Assembly: GCA_030035585.1 (NCBI GenBank)
Contig: CM057469.1
Span: 113,128,650-113,192,649 of the forward strand
DNA length: 64,000 bases
Direction: 5' to 3'
From: Dugong dugon
Lineage: Eukaryota; Chordata; Mammalia; Sirenia; Dugongidae
Part shown: positions 1 through 11,290 of the stretch, piece after piece
Layout: every line of letters starts with the position of its first letter
Numbering within the stretch: position 1 is the first letter of the stretch
Translations under genes and position numbers: made by a program
The notes under the pieces: generated by a model
The model's input: only the letters and a program-made list of their open reading frames with translations
Databases searched by the model: none
Told to the model about the DNA's origin: nothing

Positions 1-1995
1 ACAGGTAAACATCTCTCTGGTATTCCCTGCTTTCAGCCAGGATCCATCTGGCATCAGCAATGATATCCCTGGTTCCAGGTCCTCTTCTAAATCCAGCTTG
101 AATTTCCGACAGTTCCCTGTCGATATAGTGCTGCAGCCGCTTTTGAATGATCTTCAGCAAAATTTTGCTTGCATGTGATATTAATGATGTTGTATGATAA
201 TTTCCACATTTGGTTGGATCACATTTCTTGGGAATCCAGTAGGCTGGCCAGGTAGCTGTCTTCCAAATTTCTTGGCATAGATGAGTGAGAACTTCCAGCG
301 CTGCATCCGTTTGTTGAAACGTCTCAGTTGGTGTTCCATCAATTCCAGGAGCCTTGTTTTTCACAATGCCTTCAGTGCAGCTGGGACTTCTTCCTTCAGT
401 ACCATCAGTTCCTGATCATATGTTACCTCCTAAAATGGCGGAACGTCTACCAGTTCTTTTGGTATAGTGACTCTCAGTATTCCTTCCATCTTCTTTTAAT
501 GCTTCCTGTGTTGTTTAATATTTTCCCCTTAGAATCCTTCAGTATTAAAACACGAGGCTTGAATTTTTTCTTCAGTTCTTTCAGCTTTAGAAATGCTGAG
601 CGTGTTCTTCCCTTTTGGTTTTCTATCTCCAGGTCTTTACACAAGTCATCATAATACTTTACTTTGTCTTCTCCAGCCGCCCTTTGAAATCTTCTGTTCA
701 GCTCTTTTACTTCATCTTTTTTTCCTTTTGCTTTAGCTACTTAACATTCAAGAGCAAGTTGCAGAAGCTGACATCAGTTTAGGGCTTTTCTTTCTCTCCT
801 GTCTTTTTAATGACCTCTTGCTTTCTTCATGTATGATGTCCTTGATGTCATTCCATAACTCATCTGGTCTTTGGTCATTAGCGTTCAACGCGTCAAATCT
901 ATTCCTGAGATGGTCTCTAAATCCAGGTAGGATATACGCAAGTTCATGCTTTGGCTCTCATGGGCTTGTTCTAATTTTCTTCAGTTTCAGCTTGGACTTG
1001 CATAAGAGTAATTCATGGTCTGATCTGCAGTCAGCTCCTTGCCTTGTTCTGACTGATGATTTTGAGCTTTTCCATCATCTCTTTCCACAAACGTAGTTGA
1101 TTTGATTCCTGTGTATTCCATCTGGCGAGGTCTATGTGTATAGTCGCCATTTATGTCAGTGAAAAAATGTATTTGCTATGAAGAAGTCCTTGGTCTTGCA
1201 AAATTCAGCCGTGTGATCTCGGCATCATTTCTATCACCACAGCCATATTTTCCAGTTACCGATCTTTCTTCTTTGTTTCCAACTTTCAAATTCCAATCAC
1301 CAGTAATTATCAGTGCATCCTGATTGCATGATCGATCAATTTCAGACTGCAGAAGTTGGTAAAAAACTTCAGTTTCTTCATCTTTGGCCTTAGTGGTTGG
1401 TGAGTAAATTTGAATAATAGTCATATTAACTGGTCTTCCTTGTAGGCTTATGGGTATTATCCTATCACTGTCAGCCTTGTGCTTCAGGATAGATCTTGAA
1501 GTATTCTTTTTGAGGATGAATGCAGCGCCATTCCTCTTCAAGTTGTCATTCCCAGTACAGTAGATCATATGATTGTCTGATTCACAATGGTCAGTACCAG
1601 TCCATCTCAGCTCACCAATGCATAGGATATTGATCTTTATGTGTTCCCATTTCATTTTTGATGATTTTCAATTTTCCTAGATTCATACTGCATACAGTCC
1701 ACTTTTTGATTATTAATGGATGTTTGCAGCTGTTTCTTCTCATTTTGAGTCATGCCACATCAGCAAATGAAGGTCCTGAAAGTTTGATTCCATCCGTCTT
1801 TAAAGTCAGCTCTACTTTGAGGAGGCAGCTCTTCCCCAGTCGTATTTTGAGTGCCTTCCAACATGAGAGGCTCATCTTCTGTTCTGGCACTGTATCAGAC
1901 AATGTTCAGCTGCTGTTCATAAGGTTTTCACTGGCTAATTCTTTACAGAAGTAGACTGACGGGTCCTTCTTCTAGAACACTGGAATGCTGGTTTT
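1..1995 (-). mobile_element. RTE (BovB-like) LINE, cut by window edge
   Basis: Reading the minus strand from about 1995 down gives an RTE 5'UTR (about 1995-1700), an apurinic-type endonuclease (about 1700-1176), a linker, and the first part of the reverse transcriptase, which runs off the left edge. The linker and RT text matches the copies at 40340-43465 and 27899-29011 closely. The catalytic YADD block would lie outside the window. Frames are broken several times, so the copy is dead. The clade assignment (RTE/BovB, elephant type) rests on protein motifs and remembered family sequence. Confidence 0.9.
1176..1655 (-). pseudogene. RTE endonuclease domain (159-codon open stretch)
   Basis: The open stretch holds the endonuclease core. 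GELRW carries the catalytic Glu, IQIYSPTTKAKDEE is the RTE-typical loop, and TGDWN carries the catalytic Asp/Asn pair. In a live RTE this enzyme nicks the target DNA to prime reverse transcription in the nucleus. The natural start lies upstream: MNLGKL-like sequence is visible around 1670-1690, but a one-base shift near 1648 puts it in another frame. The open frame ends at 1176, where the family sequence continues in a different frame. It is a decayed LINE gene, not a host gene. Confidence 0.85.
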
Positions 1996-2170
1996 TTAAT
2001 CTTTAGATTATGCTACTGAAAACCATAAATTACTTGTGTGAAGATAATTGTTTATATCTTCTTTGTAATCCACATGTTCATCAGAATTTTGATGTGGCAT
2101 ATATCAAACAATAGGAAAATAAGTGAAGATAAATCATTACACATACACACATATATATTTATATACATAT

Positions 2171-2332
2171 AAAACCAAAAAATCCATTGCTGATGAGTTG
2201 ATTCTGACTCATATCGACTCATAGGACAGGGTAGAACTGCCCCACAGGGTTTCCAAGGAGCGACTGGTGAATTCGAATTGCTGACCTTTTGGTTAGCAGC
2301 CAAGTGCTTAACCATTGCACCACCAGGGCTCC
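2171..2332 (-). repeat. AfroSINE, short form
   Basis: On the minus strand it starts with the tRNA-like head (GGAGCCCTGGTGG) at 2332 and ends in the GGTTTT-type tail near 2171. The central block of about 50 nt is absent, as in the paenungulate HSP subfamily. TA-rich simple sequence flanks both sides. Confidence 0.92.
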
Positions 2333-2360
2333 ATATATACATATATATATATATATATAA
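2333..2360. repeat. (TA)n microsatellite
   Basis: Alternating TA with a TATACA start, directly against the 5' end of the neighbouring AfroSINE. Confidence 0.9.
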
Positions 2361-2374
2361 TTTTTTTTTTGTTA

Positions 2375-2563
2375 GATATAGTCCAATGGGTTTAGGCTCA
2401 TCCTGACCCTGTATAACATGTCCCCACAGGGTTTTCTAGGCTGTAATCTTTTCTTTACAGGAGCAGATCACCAGGTCTTTCTCCCACAGAGCCCCTGAGT
2501 GGGTTCAAACTACCAACCTTTCAGTTAGCAGCTGAGTGTTTAACCATTGCACCACCATGGCTC
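2375..2563 (-). repeat. AfroSINE, long form
   Basis: It includes the central block (GGCTGTAATC ... GGAGCAGATC) missing from the short form, then the B-box/head region. The tail side near 2375-2400 is rearranged or badly diverged. Confidence 0.85.
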
Positions 2564-2576
2564 GCTCTCTTTCTCT

Positions 2577-2755
2577 AAACCAAAAAAAAAAAAAAAAAAT
2601 CAAACCTGTTGCCATTTAGTTGATTCTGACTCATAGCAATCCTACAAGACAGAATAGAATTGTCCCATAGGGTTTCCAAGGAGTGGCTTGTGGATTTGAA
2701 CCAACAACCTTTTGGTTAGCAGCTGAGCTCTTAACCACTGTGCCACCGGGGCTCC
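2577..2755 (-). repeat. AfroSINE, short form, with A-run on the tail side
   Basis: Head at 2755 (GCTCC), B-box region about 2690-2710, tail side made of an A-run at 2581-2599 and AAACC. Followed directly by a CT run. Confidence 0.92.
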
Positions 2756-2775
2756 TCTCTCTCTCTCTCTCTCTA
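2755..2775. repeat. (CT)n simple repeat
   Basis: Short CTCTCT run bordering the AfroSINE head. Confidence 0.85.
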
Positions 2776-3080
2776 TTTATATATAAATAGATACATAAAC
2801 TATATATATAGTTTACATAACACTCTTTCAAAAAGATTTCAAGTAGATTACAAAAAAAATCATAAGTAGACTAAATAAAAGTAAGTGGCTAAATCAGGGC
2901 AAAGAGAAAATGAAGATAATACATTTTGTTTTTGCATAGCTGAAATTACACACCTAAGGTACATTACTTTTTTTATTTTGGAAAATATGTAAATTAAACT
3001 TTTGATTGTAAAAGTGTATTTAAGAAACTCATCAGAATACAAGAAAAGTGAAAACAGAAGAGTAGTATTATGGTTTATAG

Positions 3081-3115
3081 GGTCATTATGAGTTGGAATC
3101 CACTGGAAGGGAAAG
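3081..3115 (+). repeat. AfroSINE 3' tail fragment
   Basis: Only the last part of the SINE is present (GGTCATTATGAGTTGGAAT then GACTGGAAGG-like tail). Possible 9-bp flanking repeats are GGTTTATAG (3072-3080) and GGTTTACAG (3116-3124), with one mismatch. The right copy overlaps the normal GGGTTT tail, so the TSD is not certain. Confidence 0.75.
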
Positions 3116-3128
3116 GGTTTACAGGTTT

Positions 3129-3573
3129 TGATGACTGCTTTTATGTTTCAGCTTGGCTAGGCTATGGTGGCTAGTGTTTGGTAAAACGCTAGTCTAGTTG
3201 CTGTTATGAAGTAGTTACATGTGATTAAATCAGTTGCCATTAAGCAGAGCAGATGATCCTCCGTAATGTAGGTGAGCCTCAACCAATCACTTTAAGGCTT
3301 TAAGAGTAAAAGAGGAGTTTCCCTAGAGCGTATTCTGTCTCCAGAATATAAAAAGACATTTTGCCAGGAAACTCTTTATTTTTTTGGTGTCTGAACTACG
3401 GATTTGTGGAAAGCAAGCCTGCAATAGTTTCCAGCCTGTTTCACTTGACCTTCGGATTTTGGACTTGCCAGCTACCCTGAATTGTGTGAGCCAATTTCTT
3501 GAAATAAATTTTTCTCTCTCTCTCTCATATATATGATCTTACTGGCTTTGTTTCTCTAGAGAACCCTAAGACA
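3129..3573 (+). mobile_element. Solo LTR fossil, ERVL/MaLR class
   Basis: Starts TGATGACTGCTTTTATG and ends in the pattern TTTCTCTAGAGAACCCTAAGACA that closes a common mammalian LTR family. An AATAAA-type signal (GAAATAAAT) and a CT/TA stretch lie shortly before the end. No internal region is present. The subfamily is not resolved. It looks old (tens of millions of years or more) and non-coding. Confidence 0.65.
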
Positions 3574-4005
3574 GTGCTTTATATGAAAAATAAAGAGCAC
3601 CTGTCAGGAGAGACAGTGTGGGAAGCCTAAATGTGTGCGAAGAAGAGAGATGGTCACGTGGTTGGGAGAGAAAGTCTCGAAAGACACGGCTCAGGCTCAT
3701 TCGAACGGAGAAGGATGAGCTATGAGAAATTCCCTGTGGAGGCGTAGCCAAGTGACTTAAAGGACTGGGGAATATAAATCCTATTTTGTGATGATTTTAT
3801 GCTTTGGGCAGTAAAGTAGGCTCCTACTTTATTTCCAAACCCTAAGCAAAATTCCATTAAATGGCACAGTATTGCACTATTGCTGCTTTGCTTGAAAAAT
3901 TAGGAGACAGGGACAGTGTTCCCACAAAGGGTGGAGTGAGGTAAACTCAGGAAGCAAGGTGACAAGAGAAAATCCAATCTAGAGAAAACCCAATCAGCTG
4001 TTGAG
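3574..4005. other. No gene or repeat recognised
   Basis: Mixed-composition sequence with no long open frame on either strand that looks real and no family I recognise. Confidence 0.5.
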
Positions 4006-4170
4006 GGAAAGGTCCAGGGTCGAACCTACCAGCTGCTCTGTGGGAGAAAGATGTGGCAGTCTGCTTTCATAAAGATCACAGCCTTGTAAACCCTATAGGG
4101 CAGTTATAGTCTGTCCTGTAGACTCTCTATGAGTCAGAATCGACTGGAAGGCAACAAATTTTTTGCTTGT
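4006..4170 (+). repeat. AfroSINE, long form, 5'-truncated
   Basis: Begins near the B-box (GGGTCGAACCTACCAG), keeps the central block (GGGAGAAAGATGTGGCAG ... CAGCC) and ends with GAATCGACTGGAAGGCAAC. Confidence 0.88.
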
Positions 4171-4223
4171 TTGTCTTTTAAGACAAATGAGTAAGGAAGA
4201 CAAGTTTTATTAAATTAGGTTAG

Positions 4224-4430
4224 TAAAACCAAAACCCACAGCTGTCCAGTGGATTCTGACTCTTAGTGATCCTATAGGACAGAGTACAACTGCCCGATAG
4301 GGTTTCCAAGGCTGTAATATTTAAGGAAGTGGACTGCCACATCTTTTTCCCATGGATCAGCTGCTGGGTTCGAACCATGGACCTTTCAGTTAGCAGCCAA
4401 GGGCTTTAACCACTATGCCACCAGGGCTCC
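4224..4430 (-). repeat. AfroSINE, long form
   Basis: Complete head to tail, with the central block. The flanks TTAGGTTAGTA and TAAGGTTAATA resemble a decayed TSD. Confidence 0.92.
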
Positions 4431-5242
4431 TTTTAAGGTTAATAGTTGTTTATGTATAAATAATATAAATAGATACACAAAAAGTGTTTAAGGTAAGTTC
4501 TTTCTATCAGCTTGGTTATGGATTCTTCCTACAAGGCTATTTAAACTATTATTTTTTTTCTTTTGACAAACAGAAGAAAAATAATTCTCTGTTGCTAGTG
4601 GTTTACATGCTCATGTATAATTGAAGGGAAAAATCCCATTGGATGTAAACCAGTTTCATAGGAAAATAATACTGACTGATTAGCTTTGGGAAATCCAAGT
4701 CAGAGGTATTTGACCAGCTAAATAGGCTACAACATAAGCTTCCTTTGTGTCCTAGCTGAATCAAATTAGTACAAAATGTTTTTCAAACAATAGTTATTAC
4801 GTAGGTGCCGCAGGCATTGTCTTCCAGGGGAAAAAAAAAAAAAACCTTCAATATTTCAAATATCTTGAAAATGTCAAATGGCAATTAGGCCATGTTATGA
4901 GCTAATCCCTTGCCAAATTAAAATTTTAACTTACATATGTCCTGTGAGGGAAGTCACCCAAGTTAGTAAATATTGGTTTTAATATTTATGAAAATGAATC
5001 TAGCCAAAGCAATCGTTTTGAATTGCAAAGAAAAAAATCCCTTTTCACACTGATACTTCACTGTATCAGCCAAATCCCATCTCAGCTTGTGTATCAGTCA
5101 AATTTTAATCTATGATCCAAATATTAAAATATACCAACTGTCTCAAATTGATTTTTTAGGTTATTAAATAAACAAATAAAATCTAAACTTCCTCTTAAAA
5201 TAAATGTCACATACATACATATATATTTATATATATATATAT
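4431..5242. other. No gene recognised; AT-rich
   Basis: AT-rich sequence with a short A-run at about 4830-4845 and a TA-rich end at 5219-5242 that leads into the next SINE. Confidence 0.5.
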
Positions 5243-5397
5243 TAAACCCATTTCCATCGAGTGGATTCTGACTCATAGTGACCCTACAGGACAGAGTAGA
5301 ACTGCCCCATAGGATTTCCAAGGAGCTACTAGTGGACTCGAACTGCCGACCTTTTTGTTAGCAGCCGAGCTTTTAACCAGTTCGCCATCAGGGCTCC
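5243..5397 (-). repeat. AfroSINE, short form, inside TA microsatellite
   Basis: Clear head at 5397, box B region and tail at 5243. TA repeats lie on both sides (5219-5242 and 5398-5440), so the element either landed in a TA tract or seeded one. Confidence 0.92.
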
Positions 5398-5428
<31 letters not shown>

Positions 5429-5440
5429 TACATATATACA
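5398..5440. repeat. (TA)n / TATACA microsatellite
   Basis: Runs of TA with TATACA units next to the AfroSINE head. Confidence 0.9.
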
Positions 5441-5550
5441 AACAGTATTGTTATGATGATTACTACCTGGCACAGAATTTGAGTAAAATTCCTGCGTGGT
5501 GGTCTGGTGGGAGGAATGTAAAATTCTGACTCACATTTGGTAACAGAATG

Positions 5551-5800
5551 AACAGCATGGCTTAGTTCGGTGCATAGGTTTCTATGTCAGGTTGAGTTAA
5601 GCTGAAATCACGCCTCCACTAGCTGAGCCCTTGTTGGAGTTATTTAATATCATGTGCCTCTTCTTCCTCATCTGAAAAATGAGGATTACATAGTCTTCTG
5701 CCAGGGTCAATGTAGGGATGAGAAAAACCAAACAAAACCATGTATCTCTTACACCTGGCACACACTGCACACTTTATAAGAGGGTGCTTATTAATTCATA
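5551..5800 (+). repeat. MIR SINE
   Basis: Order matches MIR: ACAGCATGGCTTAG-like start, then CTTCCTCATCTGAAAAATGAGGAT in the core, then ACACCTGGCACACA-like 3' end. Strongly diverged, so ancient. Confidence 0.75.
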
Positions 5801-6100
5801 ACAATGAAGTGTTCTAACGTATGTAATGTTTCTTTTCATGTTTAAAGAACGTGACTAAGAAAGGTTAGCGATCCATATAAGACTTGCCATAAAATTTATG
5901 ATACTGCTGTAACCCAAATACTGCGTGGGGGAAGCTTTAAAGAACAGAAATTTATTTTCTCATGGTTCTGGAGACTAGAAGGCTGAATTCAGGGCACTGG
6001 CTATGGGGAAGGCTTTGTCTGCTTTCAGCATCTGTGTCCCTGGTTTTCCTTGTTCCTTGGCAATGCGCATGTGGCATACGTCTTTCCCCTCTTTGTGTTT

Positions 6101-6143
6101 GAGTTGGAACTGACTCGTCAGCAATGGGTTTGTTTTTTTTTGG
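6101..6143 (+). repeat. AfroSINE tail-only insertion (43 bp) in LTR
   Basis: GAGTTGGAACTGACTCGTC plus the GGCAATGGGTTTG-type tail, flanked by TTTGTGTTT (6092-6100) and TTTGTGCTT (6144-6152), a 9-bp TSD with one mismatch. It is 5'-truncated to the last few dozen nucleotides. Confidence 0.8.
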
Positions 6144-6281
6144 TTTGTGCTTGCTTATCTCAGTTTAGGCTACTTCTCAAAACTCAGAAGTGATTAGGTT
6201 TAGGACACACCCTACACTGATGTGGCCTTATTAAGGTTACAAAGAAAACCCTCCTTCTGAATGGGATTAAAAAGCACAGGT

Positions 6282-6478
6282 ATGTTGTTGTTGCTGTATT
6301 CCAGCAAGTCAATTCTGACTCACAGTACTCTATAGGACAGAGTACCAGACAACCAAACCCTTTGCCATTAGTCGATTCTGACTCTTAGAGATCCTACGGG
6401 ACAGAGTAGAACTGCTCAGTAGGGTCTCCTAGGCTGTAATCTTTCCAGTAGCAGATCGTCATGTCGTTTCTCCTGCAG
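6282..6478 (-). repeat. Two tandem AfroSINE segments in LTR
   Basis: Two copies of the SINE 3' half lie head to tail, 6284-6343 and 6344-6478, the second with the long-form central block. Neither has a full head. They split the MLT1 LTR, which resumes with the GGGGGACACAATTCAATCC end. Confidence 0.8.
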
Positions 6479-6526
6479 TTAGGATTCCTACACATATTTT
6501 TGGGGGACACAATTCAATCCATAACA

Positions 6527-7051
6527 ATGGGTTCCAGTAAACTTTGCTTTATGTGCTTTTTTCCATTTTTTAAAAGAAAGAAAGAGAGGAAGGGAGCGAG
6601 GGAGGGAGACAGACCAGTGCATTTATATATTACTTACATATTTTTTTAAGTTAGCAACACACAATCATACACATACAAACAGATTTAAGTGAATTTGCCA
6701 AAAACCTAACTTGTTAATTTTGGGTGTTAAGACATGAATGAGTGTTAGATCATTCTTCTTTTCTGAATAATAAAAAAAAAAAAAATAATAAAAATAAAAA
6801 GTTAAAAATTATATAGTGTTTAATTTTGTCTTGATGTCTTTTACCACTATCCTTAGTCAACAATTTTAGAAGGTATCTCTGGAGGGCTGGAGGTTCTTAT
6901 ACTTGACGTGAGTGCTGCAGAATTCATACTGAGATAAATTTACGTTGAATTTAAGAAATTAATTAGATTAGCAAATTTGCCTCTGAGAACATAAGAAAAA
7001 AGTAAATAATGTTTATTGAAGACTTAGAGGCAGTTACATATATATACGTAT
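6527..7051. other. No gene; purine-rich and A-rich simple sequence
   Basis: Contains a GAAA/GGGA purine tract (about 6573-6612) and an A-rich run (about 6770-6805). TA-rich again at 7037-7055. Confidence 0.6.
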
Positions 7052-8098
7052 ATATGCAAAAGCATTCGACTGTGTGGATCTTAACAAATTATGGATAACA
7101 TATGGAATGGGAATTCCCAAATACTTAACAGTGTTCATGTGGAACCTGTACATAGACCAAGAGACAGTCCTTCGAAGAGAACAAGAGTATACCTCATGGT
7201 TTTAAATCAGGAAAGGTGTGTATACTTTCACCCTACTTACTCAGTCTGTATGTTGAGCAAATGATTAAAGAACCTGGGCTATATGAAGAAGAATGAGGCA
7301 TCAGTATTGCTGGAAAACTCATTAACAACCTGAGATACGCAGATGAGAAAACCTTGCTTAGAGAAAGATCTTCACGTATTGATGAAGATCAAAAACTACA
7401 GCCTTCAGTATGGATTACATCTCAACATAAAAAGAAAAAAAAATCCTCACAACTGGACCAATAAACATCATGATAAATGAAGGAAAGACTGAAGTTGTCA
7501 AGGATTTCATTCTACTTGAATTCACAGTCAGTGCCCACGGAAGCAGCAGTCAAGAAATCAAATGACGTATTCGGCAAATCTGCTGCAGAAGACTTCTTTA
7601 AAATATTGAAAAGCAAAGATGTCACTTGAAGACTAAGGTGCATCTGACCCAGGCCATGATATTTTCAATTGCCTCATATGCATGCAAAAGATAGACAATG
7701 AATAAGAAAGACCGAACAAGAATTGATGCCTTTGAATTATGGTGTTGGTGAAGAATATTGAATAGTTCATGGACTTCCAGAAGAATGAACAAGTTTGTCT
7801 TAGAAGAAGTACAGCCAGAGTGCTCCTTGGAAGCAAAGATGGCAAGACTTCGTCTCACATACTTTGGACATGTTATCAGGAGGGATCAGTCCCTGGAAAA
7901 GGACACCATGCTGGATAAGTTAGAGGGTCAGTGAAAAAGAGGAAGACCCTCGATGAGATCGATTGACACACTGGCTGCAGCAGTGGGCTCAGACAGAGCA
8001 ATGATGTGAGGATGGCGCAGGACCAGGCAGTGTTTCATTCTATTGCGCACAGGGTCGCTACGAGTCAACCCGACTTGATGGCACCTAACACCGACAAC
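7052..8098 (+). mobile_element. RTE LINE, 5'-truncated
   Basis: Starts inside the reverse transcriptase at the GCAAAAGCATTCGACTGTG block (AKAFDCVD motif) and continues through a CGCAGATGAGAAAACC block, where YADDT has become unreadable, to the family 3' end GGCACCTAACACCGACAAC. It contains many in-frame stops and shifts. It shows how RTE copies in this window are usually cut from the 5' side. Confidence 0.92.
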
Positions 8099-10392
8099 AT
8101 ATTTTTGGACACTGTTTTGAGAAGGAATGAGATGGAGTAGCAGACTGCTGGAGCACTGGGGAAAGCAGGGAGCCTTGGCCGATAAGCTGTGTGTATGGTC
8201 TTGAGCAGGCAGAGTGCGAAGGCTAACAGAAATGCTTTCATATTGATTTCACAGGAGATGCCCTGCTAGATATTCTCCTCACTCATCTCTAAGTGCTGCA
8301 CAAGCAAGAGAAGCTTATCCAGTTGAAGGTGATGTTCAGGCTATAAGGAAGCAGAGGGATAAGATCTTAGATCCTCAGGGGTCTTGGTACCAACTGTGAG
8401 TTTAAATGTGAGTTCTGATTTTAACTTATTGTAACACGTCTGCACACAAATATGGAATTATGTAAGTACATGTAGAAAAATCAGAATATAAAAATGTGGT
8501 ATCCGTTATTTAGGCTAGCACCAAAGCTCTTAAATAAGGGACGAAGGAAAATTACTTGATTTCTACGTAACCGTAATAGCTTAGGCAAATGGAATTAACA
8601 CATGAAAGAGGTGAAAGATTAAGCTAGACTTTCTATCTAGTTCACCCCAAATATTCAGTACGGTGTTTCACAGAAGATCTGTGGCTATAATTAAGAAATC
8701 TTTTAAAATGCAGCATGAACCCCGAAGTGTTACTGTGCATTCAACACACCGCACCCCTCTGAGAGCTTGGATAGAGATAGGGTCTGGTTCTTATTTTTGG
8801 CTTCACAGCCTATCTTTTTTATTATCAAAAAATTCCATGAGCCTCTGTGAGAACTTTCCAAAGCTAGCAAAGAGACAATGTATAGCACCTACAAATATCT
8901 TTAATGTAAGAAAAAAATCAACTTAAAGCAGTTGTGTAATTGGTTTCCCAATTTATTTCATGGATCTATGATTTATTATTGAGACTGTTATCTGAAGTAC
9001 TTACAACAAAAACAAATTTTGCTATGAAGGATTTGGGAAAACTCCAAGAAAGCATTGAGCAAATACTCTTTTCATTTAATTGGGGTTGAGTTGCTTCCTT
9101 ATTCTTTCAAGCTGATTACTAATCCACATGCACATTTCAACTTAGCTCCTTTTGTCTGGATGCACTCCTTTATTAATACAAGAAATCATTGACCTTAGAG
9201 CACAAAATATTTTTAAATGTGACTTCTGCTGACATTTAACAATACTCTACAAAGGTTTTTTTATTTTTCCTCTCTCTTCTTTCGGATTAGTAATTTAATT
9301 TTTATTGCTTTCAATCTGTAGGGAAATACAAGGTGATTATATTTCTATTTCCCTGATGATTACCTTAAATAAAATGCAAAGATTTCATACACAGAAATTA
9401 ATACATAGATATACACAGGTTTTTGTATATTGTTTGCGTGCTACTGGACATCAAAGAAAATACATGGATTACTGTCAGCATAAATCAATGGAAACTTCCA
9501 GGAAGTAACATGTTTTTCCTAATAAATTTAACTAAGAGGCTCCTATGCATTCAACATATGCCAGCACCAACAGAGGAGTGGAGGGACGTTCTCCTTGCCT
9601 TTATCTGTGGCTCAGACTGCACTCAGCCTTAATGATTTTGAACACAACACATCTGTACAGAAATAAGCCTGGTTCTGAGTAGGAAAAAGCCACATGTAAC
9701 TGGGACACAAGTCTGGCAATGAAAAAAGTCAGGAGAATATGCAAGAGTCTGACACTGACTATGCCAAATGTGGCATTGACAGCAAGGAAAGAGAGAAGTA
9801 TAAAAATAACAAGCAACTGGCACTTCATCCTTGAGCCTTTAGTGAAGCTGCTTTCCAGTACTGTTAATTGTCCAGCTCACCAATCTCTTCATCGTCAGTT
9901 TACAGAGTGTGTTCGTATATATTCAGTTTCTTAAGACTGTGATCTTCTGAAAATGTCTCTCTCAAATGATTTAAATAAATGCTGTGGCATTTAAAGAGCA
10001 AAATTTAAGTTCAGCTGAACACAAGATACCTGAAGAAAAGACGAAGCATGACCGTGCGCTGTAACAGTTTTACAAGTACTTTCCGATGTTTGTAAAATAT
10101 TCTCCTTGACCATGAAACGGAAATTGGTGATGCCCACCTTTCTAGATCAACCACCCTCTTTATTCAGGATTAATTCTTTCTTAGCTCTTTCGTATTTCTA
10201 TGGAGGCGAACTGTGGATAAAACCACAGCAAAAACAATTAAGCAAATCTAAAACAAAAATAAGCACTCCATTTTGTCAATTCAGGCAAATATAGTTAATT
10301 CAGTGAAAAACAAACAAACACACTGAAATTGTTTTTATAGAATTTGCCATTTAGATGAAATGATTTATTGAAACACTGCCTAGATTTATTCT
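8099..10392. other. 2.3 kb without recognised gene or repeat
   Basis: AT-rich, apparently single-copy sequence. The longest open frames (67-87 codons around 8663-8926, 9305-9632 and 9601-9934) overlap on both strands, lack family features and look like chance. No splice-site-flanked exon is convincing. Confidence 0.5.
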
Positions 10393-10446
10393 TGGCTGTT
10401 GCAGTTGGTGGTACTCATTGCTGTAGAGTTGGTTTTGACTCATAAG
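10393..10446 (-). repeat. AfroSINE tail fragment
   Basis: Minus-strand SINE 3' end (TTGGTTTTGACTCATAAGAACC read on plus) joined directly to the head of the next, oppositely oriented SINE. Confidence 0.65.
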
Positions 10447-10611
10447 AACCCTCGTGCCACAGTGGTTAAGAGCTCGGCTGCTAACCAAAAGGTTGGCAGT
10501 TCGAATCCACCAGTCTCTCCCTGGAAACCCTAGGGAGCAGTTCTACTCTGTCCTATAGGGTTGCTGTGAATTGGGAGCAACTTGATGGAAATGGGTTACT
10601 TTTTTTTTTTT
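10447..10611 (+). repeat. AfroSINE, short form
   Basis: Good box A (TGCCACAGTGG) and a near-perfect box B (CAGTTCGAATCC). Ends in a T-run after GATGGAAATGGGTT. It could have been transcribed by Pol III. Confidence 0.92.
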
Positions 10612-10628
10612 GGTGTAGTTGACTTTCA

Positions 10629-10806
10629 GAAACCCTGGTTGCCTAGTGGTTAACAGCTATGTCTGCTAACAAAAAAGTCAGCAGTTCAAATCCATCAGGT
10701 GCTCCTTGGAAACTCTACGGAGTAGTTCTACTCTGTCCTATAGGGTCACTATGAGTCAGAATTGACTTGATGCCAACTGGTTTGTTTTTGTTTTTTTTTT
10801 TTTTTT
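10629..10806 (+). repeat. AfroSINE, short form, long T-rich tail
   Basis: Head AAACCCTGG at 10629, box B CAGTTCAAATCC, tail GCCAACTGGTTTG followed by a long T-run to 10806. Confidence 0.92.
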
Positions 10807-11007
10807 AGTTGATGTTTGCCTTCAAGTCAATTCCAACTCATGGTGATCCTATGTGTGTCAAAGTAGAACTACTCCATAAGGTTTTCAAGGCTGTGACCTT
10901 TGGAAGCAGATCAACAGGTCTTTCTTCGAGGTGCTTCTGGCTGCTTTTGAACCGCCAACCGTTTGGTTAGTAGTCAAGCATGTAACTGTTTTCACCACCC
11001 AGGGAGT
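10807..11007 (-). repeat. AfroSINE, long form, tail-to-tail with previous
   Basis: Oldest-looking form, with the central block GGCTGTGACC ... GAAGCAGATC and the variant CACATAGGATCACC. It abuts the preceding plus-strand copy, making an inverted pair. Confidence 0.88.
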
Positions 11008-11127
11008 TCTGTTCTTGCCTAGGTATTAACTAATTCTCATTATGCTCTCTGGTAAAAATTAAACTTTGCCCCTTACTAAGTATATTTGTAGTCTAGTAAG
11101 TAATTATTAAAGATGTAGTATCCTTTA

Positions 11128-11269
11128 AACCCTTTGCCATCGAGTTGATTCCAACTCATACAGACCACATAGGACTGAATAGAACTGCCCCATAGGGTTT
11201 CCAAGGAGCATCTGGTGGATTCAAACTGCTGGCTTTTTGGTTAGCAGCAAGCTCTTAACTACCAGGGCT
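11128..11269 (-). repeat. AfroSINE, short form
   Basis: Complete apart from losses near the head. Flanks AGTATCCTTTA (11117-11127) and AATATCCTTTA (11280-11290) are an 11-bp TSD with one mismatch. Confidence 0.9.
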
Positions 11270-11290
11270 ATAATATCTTAATATCCTTTA

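Larger units (their letters stand above)
5885..6526 (-). mobile_element. MLT1-type solo LTR fossil with SINE insertions
   Basis: On the minus strand the LTR starts TGTTATGGATTGAATTGTGTC near 6526 and ends near 5885, including the CAGAAATTTATT region at about 5946-5960 typical of the MLT1 3' part. Two AfroSINE-derived insertions (6101-6143 and 6282-6478) lie inside it and account for its excess length. It is an old, non-coding ERVL-MaLR remnant. Confidence 0.82.

Noticed and set aside
328-1096. Open frames of 92-108 codons on the plus strand
   Set aside because: They are antisense to the RTE linker and RT region and have no family features of their own.
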